From contig NC_089439.1 in NCBI RefSeq assembly GCF_026210795.1, positions 868,001 through 932,000 of the forward strand: a stretch of DNA of 64,000 nt, written 5' to 3'. The position numbers and the translations under genes are program-made. Within the stretch, counting starts at the first letter, position 1, and the number at the start of each line of letters is the position of its first letter. The notes below the pieces were generated by a model, which was given only the letters and a program-made list of their open reading frames with translations, searched no databases and was not told the DNA's origin. This DNA is from Rhizophagus irregularis (Eukaryota > Glomeromycota > Glomeromycetes > Glomerales > Glomeraceae). This document shows, one piece after another, positions 61,100 to 64,000 of the stretch.

Positions 61100-62647
61100 G
61101 ACTTTCCAATTTAGTAGTATGTCGCATAGTTTTATCTGTAAATGATAATTTATGTCTTGTATTGCGACTTCCTGGATATTTAACTAATTTCATGGGAAGC
61201 TCTATGTTCATTGCTATAGAAATAGCGCTCATAACATTATCCCAAAGTTCATTGAATCTTCGTTTTATTTCTTCTCCATCATTGTCCTTTCCGTCCCTTA
61301 ATTGTATTTCACAATTAAATCCATCTATTAGTTGTTGGAAGTCCCATGCTTCTATTTCTCTATCTAAAGTTTTGGTAAAATTTTCCCATTGTACATTGGT
61401 TATTTTACTGAAATCTACTATTCGTTTGTTTTGATGTTTATCTTCTAAATCTGGATCCTGTAATTGATCTGGGACGCAATGCTGGAAATTATTCCTAATG
61501 AATCCTGATATGTTTAGTGTTGTTGAAATTATACTATAATGACTGTTGTTATCATCTGTGATGAATGCACCGAAAACTCTACTGGAATCACATCAGGTTC
61601 ATGTGTGATCCAGATTTGATCAATCCTCGATTTTGAGATAGGACCTGATTTGCTTTTATTTTTATTCCATTTCTCATGTGTAAATATTTCTGCATCCGGA
61701 TAAAGACTTCTACACACATCATAAAGACCTAATTGCGATAGTTGTATTAAGAATTGAGATCCTGGTTGTCCGGTACTGGGTGATCGGTCTATCCTATTGT
61801 TAATTGTATCATTAAAATCCCCTAAAATAACGTGCAATACTACGGTGTTGTGAACTGATCAGTTATGTCCCTCTATAGCTATTATCAATTCGTCAATCAA
61901 ATTTTTTCTCATGTTTTGATTGTTAGGAGCGGCGTATATTGACCAGACCCATATTTCTCTCTGTATGAATAAAAATTTAACTACTAGAATATATGGGGAT
62001 ATGCGTACTACTGAGTAATAATGTTTCATCCATTTGTTATAGATCACAAGTGCCGTTCCCGATCCCTTAGTTTTTTGATCACGTTCACTAAAGATTATCA
62101 AATAGACCTTTGACTTAATGTCCTGGTTTATAAAATATTCCTGACGATAGTCTGTATTGGTTTCTGATATAGCCATAATGTCAATATTATTTTCTTTACC
62201 AAATTCCAATAAATTATGAAGTTTCTGTATAGACGGGACACTAGCAATCCCATCTATATTATGTGCTGCAATGTGTATTTCTAAAAACATTGAATTTTTC
62301 GTCTCTTGGTCATTCAATTTCCCCTTAACAAATCTTAGCCTTTGTCTTGCTAAGAATGCGTTAATACTTTTTTCGTTTGTCAAGGACTCGACTACTTCTT
62401 CTATGTTGTCTTGATCCTTTCAGAAATCCCCATTTTCAAATGTTAGTTCATTAGTTTCTGGGTGTATATCATTGTCTGCTTCACCACCTACTAAATATTC
62501 TTTTTATTTTTGTTGTTGTGACCATTCGTCACTTGTGTGTTGTATTGAGGACGCGTTATTGTCCTGATTATTCTGGTGGAGATTGCCCAGAGCTTGGCAT
62601 TTTTCCCTCCCTTCTATTCTTACTACGCGTGTAACTTCATTTATCAT
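61100..62647 (-). pseudogene. LINE 5-prime region: apurinic-type endonuclease domain, broken
   Basis: From ATG 62647 a Gln/Asn-rich leader leads into the endonuclease: AAHNIDGI, ISETNT (catalytic Glu), YAAPNN, then VILGDFND (catalytic Asp/Asn) and SRIDQIWIT. The final His-bearing motif (ITDDNNSHYSI) lies in another frame near 61550, marking a frameshift. In-frame stops occur at 62504-62506 (TAA), 62420-62422 (TGA) and 61859-61861 (TGA). This enzyme nicks the target DNA in LINE insertion; here it cannot be made whole. Confidence 0.8.
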
Positions 62648-62754
62648 CTTGTGTAATCTTCATTATTTTTTTGTTTAGACCGGCTAAAAAAAAAAACCCC
62701 CAATAATCGGCTATTTGCGAATTAACCTATACTATTTCAATTAATAATTTTATT

Positions 62755-64000
62755 AATTATTATATTTTACTAAATTTAATATGATTTTTTTTTTAATATT
62801 TTAATTAATATTACATATTGTTAGAAGTTATTTTAATATTACATAGTATATATGATCAATATATATTACATTAAAAATTTATATAAATCAAATAATTTTT
62901 AAAAACATATTTTTATTAATTCTTATATTTTATTAATTTTAATATAATTTTTTTAATATTTTAATTAATGTTAGAAGTTATTTTAACATTACATTATATA
63001 TATTATATTAAAAATTTATAAAAAAATACAAATAATTTTTTTAAAATCAATAAATGATTTATATAAAAATATGTTAATATAAAAACATATACAAATAATT
63101 ATAAATTATTGTATTTATTAATTATTACATTTTATGAAAATAACTACATTTAATCAGAAGGGAATTTTCTCTTCCTAATATTTATTAGAGTAGGGATTAG
63201 GTTAGATAAAAATGCTTGTCGAAAATAAAAAGGTCATTGCCAAAATAGTAGAAATAATTTTAATATTTTGATATAATGAAATAACAAAATTATTCTAGTT
63301 ATTAAAATTGATCAAAATGTAAAAATAATTTTAACAATTTTGATATAACAAAATTCACTAATTTTGACAAGCAACTTTAGGGTTAGATTAAAATTAGATT
63401 AGAAGTTAAGTTTATTTATTACAATATATCACACCCTATAGTAGAACCCAAACAATATATATATAGGTCAGATAAAAAATTCAAAATTTACTAAGGTCAA
63501 TAAGCAAATATTTTTTATGTCTGCTAAGCAAACTTTTATCTAACCCATAAATTTTTTATATTGCTTAGTAACTTATTTTATGACACACATATATATATAT
63601 ATAATTTTTTTTATAAAATATGTATATAAAAAAAAACTAAAAAAAACAAAAATTTTTGAAATAATGCATGGATAAAGCTATTATTATTTTTTTGTAATAT
63701 TACAACTAATAAATGTTTCTTATAAATATTTTCGTATATCTGTTCTGTGACTTCAGAGCGTAATTTAGGCACTTCAGTCAAAGGAAACATCCGAAACCTT
63801 CTTAAGTAAAGTTGTTCTGCAGGTTTGAATCTACCTATATATAAATTTTTATTATGATTAAATAGATATTTATAGATTTATTCATGTTTTTGTAATGCTA
63901 CCAATACGCGGAATTTTTATTTTTAGTAAAATTTATTAAAAAAAATATTTATAAAAAATTTTTTAATAAGTAAAAATGAAATAACTTTTATTGATTATTA
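62755..64000. other. AT-rich repeats to the window end
   Basis: The GAAGTTATTTTAA-type repeat continues at 62815-63010. Around 63175-63560 the segments TTAGATTAAAAT/GGTCAGATAAAA and TTTTATCTAACC form loose inverted copies. No coding region was found. Confidence 0.45.

Larger units (their letters stand above)
56332..62738 (-). mobile_element. Full-length, inactive LINE retrotransposon with 16-base target duplication
   Basis: The element reads 5-prime to 3-prime from 62738 to 56332. It has an endonuclease, reverse transcriptase, RNase H and C-terminal zinc knuckle in one long former ORF (ATG at 62647) and an A-rich tail at 56332-56360. AATTAATAATTTTATT flanks it on both sides (56316-56331, 62739-62754), consistent with target-primed insertion into the AT-rich repeat field. 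Domain order fits the I/Tad-like LINE group; the exact clade is not assigned. About ten in-frame stops and at least two frameshifts show it is dead. Confidence 0.85.

Noticed and set aside
56646..61434. Plus-strand ORFs at 56646, 56928, 58528, 59938, 60355, 60888 and 61162
   Set aside because: They are antisense shadows of the LINE reading frame.
63190..63560. Telomere-like or LTR structure near the right end
   Set aside because: GGTTAG occurs only in isolated copies, and no paired long terminal repeats or primer-binding site were found.

Overview
This is a very AT-rich eukaryotic window, best read as nuclear DNA of an arbuscular mycorrhizal fungus (Glomeromycotina, Rhizophagus-like). The reasons are: short GT-AG introns (mostly 60-90 bases); a TKL-type kinase whose N-terminal region carries paired-cysteine motifs (CxxC) of the kind expanded in these fungi; a Crinkler-type gene with a nuclease-like C-terminus; decayed LINE and MITE insertions everywhere; and huge AT satellites. 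The species call is inference; I could not run a search.

Layout. 0.1-0.7 kb: 114-base tandem repeat. 0.97-3.3 kb: a five-exon gene with an in-frame 57-base repeat, broken by six stop codons but no frameshift. 3.4-5.0 kb: an 11-base-based repeat, then a 444-base hAT-like MITE with an 8-base target duplication. 5.06-5.42 kb: one intact small ORF. 5.7-8.5 kb (minus): a decayed multi-exon gene of unknown family. 8.5-13 kb: AT-rich DNA with tRNA-like repeat units and copy 1 of a duplicated block. 13.1-27.4 kb: a 14 kb satellite with roughly 390-base higher-order units, interrupted by one MITE. 27.4-32.5 kb: purine-rich DNA, a kinase tail fragment and AT-rich spacer. 32.5-36.9 kb: an intact seven-exon kinase gene with six tandem zinc-ribbon/N-lobe modules and one catalytic C-lobe. 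39.1-40.9 kb: copy 2 of the duplicated block, carrying an extra 206-base MITE. 41.0-45.2 kb: a 4.2 kb foldback element with 1.5 kb arms built from tandem subrepeats. 45.3-47.0 kb: an intact five-exon Crinkler-type gene with PD-(D/E)xK residues and a nuclear localisation signal. 47.3 kb: a 95-base hAT MITE. 48.3-50.8 kb (minus): a broken second Crinkler-header gene and another decayed gene. 51.8-53.5 kb: a minisatellite of self-complementary units. 53.6-56.3 kb: AT-rich repeats with two MITEs. 56.3-62.7 kb (minus): a full-length but dead LINE (endonuclease, reverse transcriptase, RNase H, zinc knuckle) with a 16-base target duplication. 62.7-64 kb: the same AT-rich repeats.

Only three genes look intact: the small ORF at 5.06 kb, the modular kinase and the Crinkler-type gene. 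The rest is decay and repeats. The most unusual items are the kinase, in which the zinc ribbon plus kinase N-lobe was multiplied as phase-0 exons while only the last copy keeps a normal glycine loop, and the foldback element next to the Crinkler-type gene.
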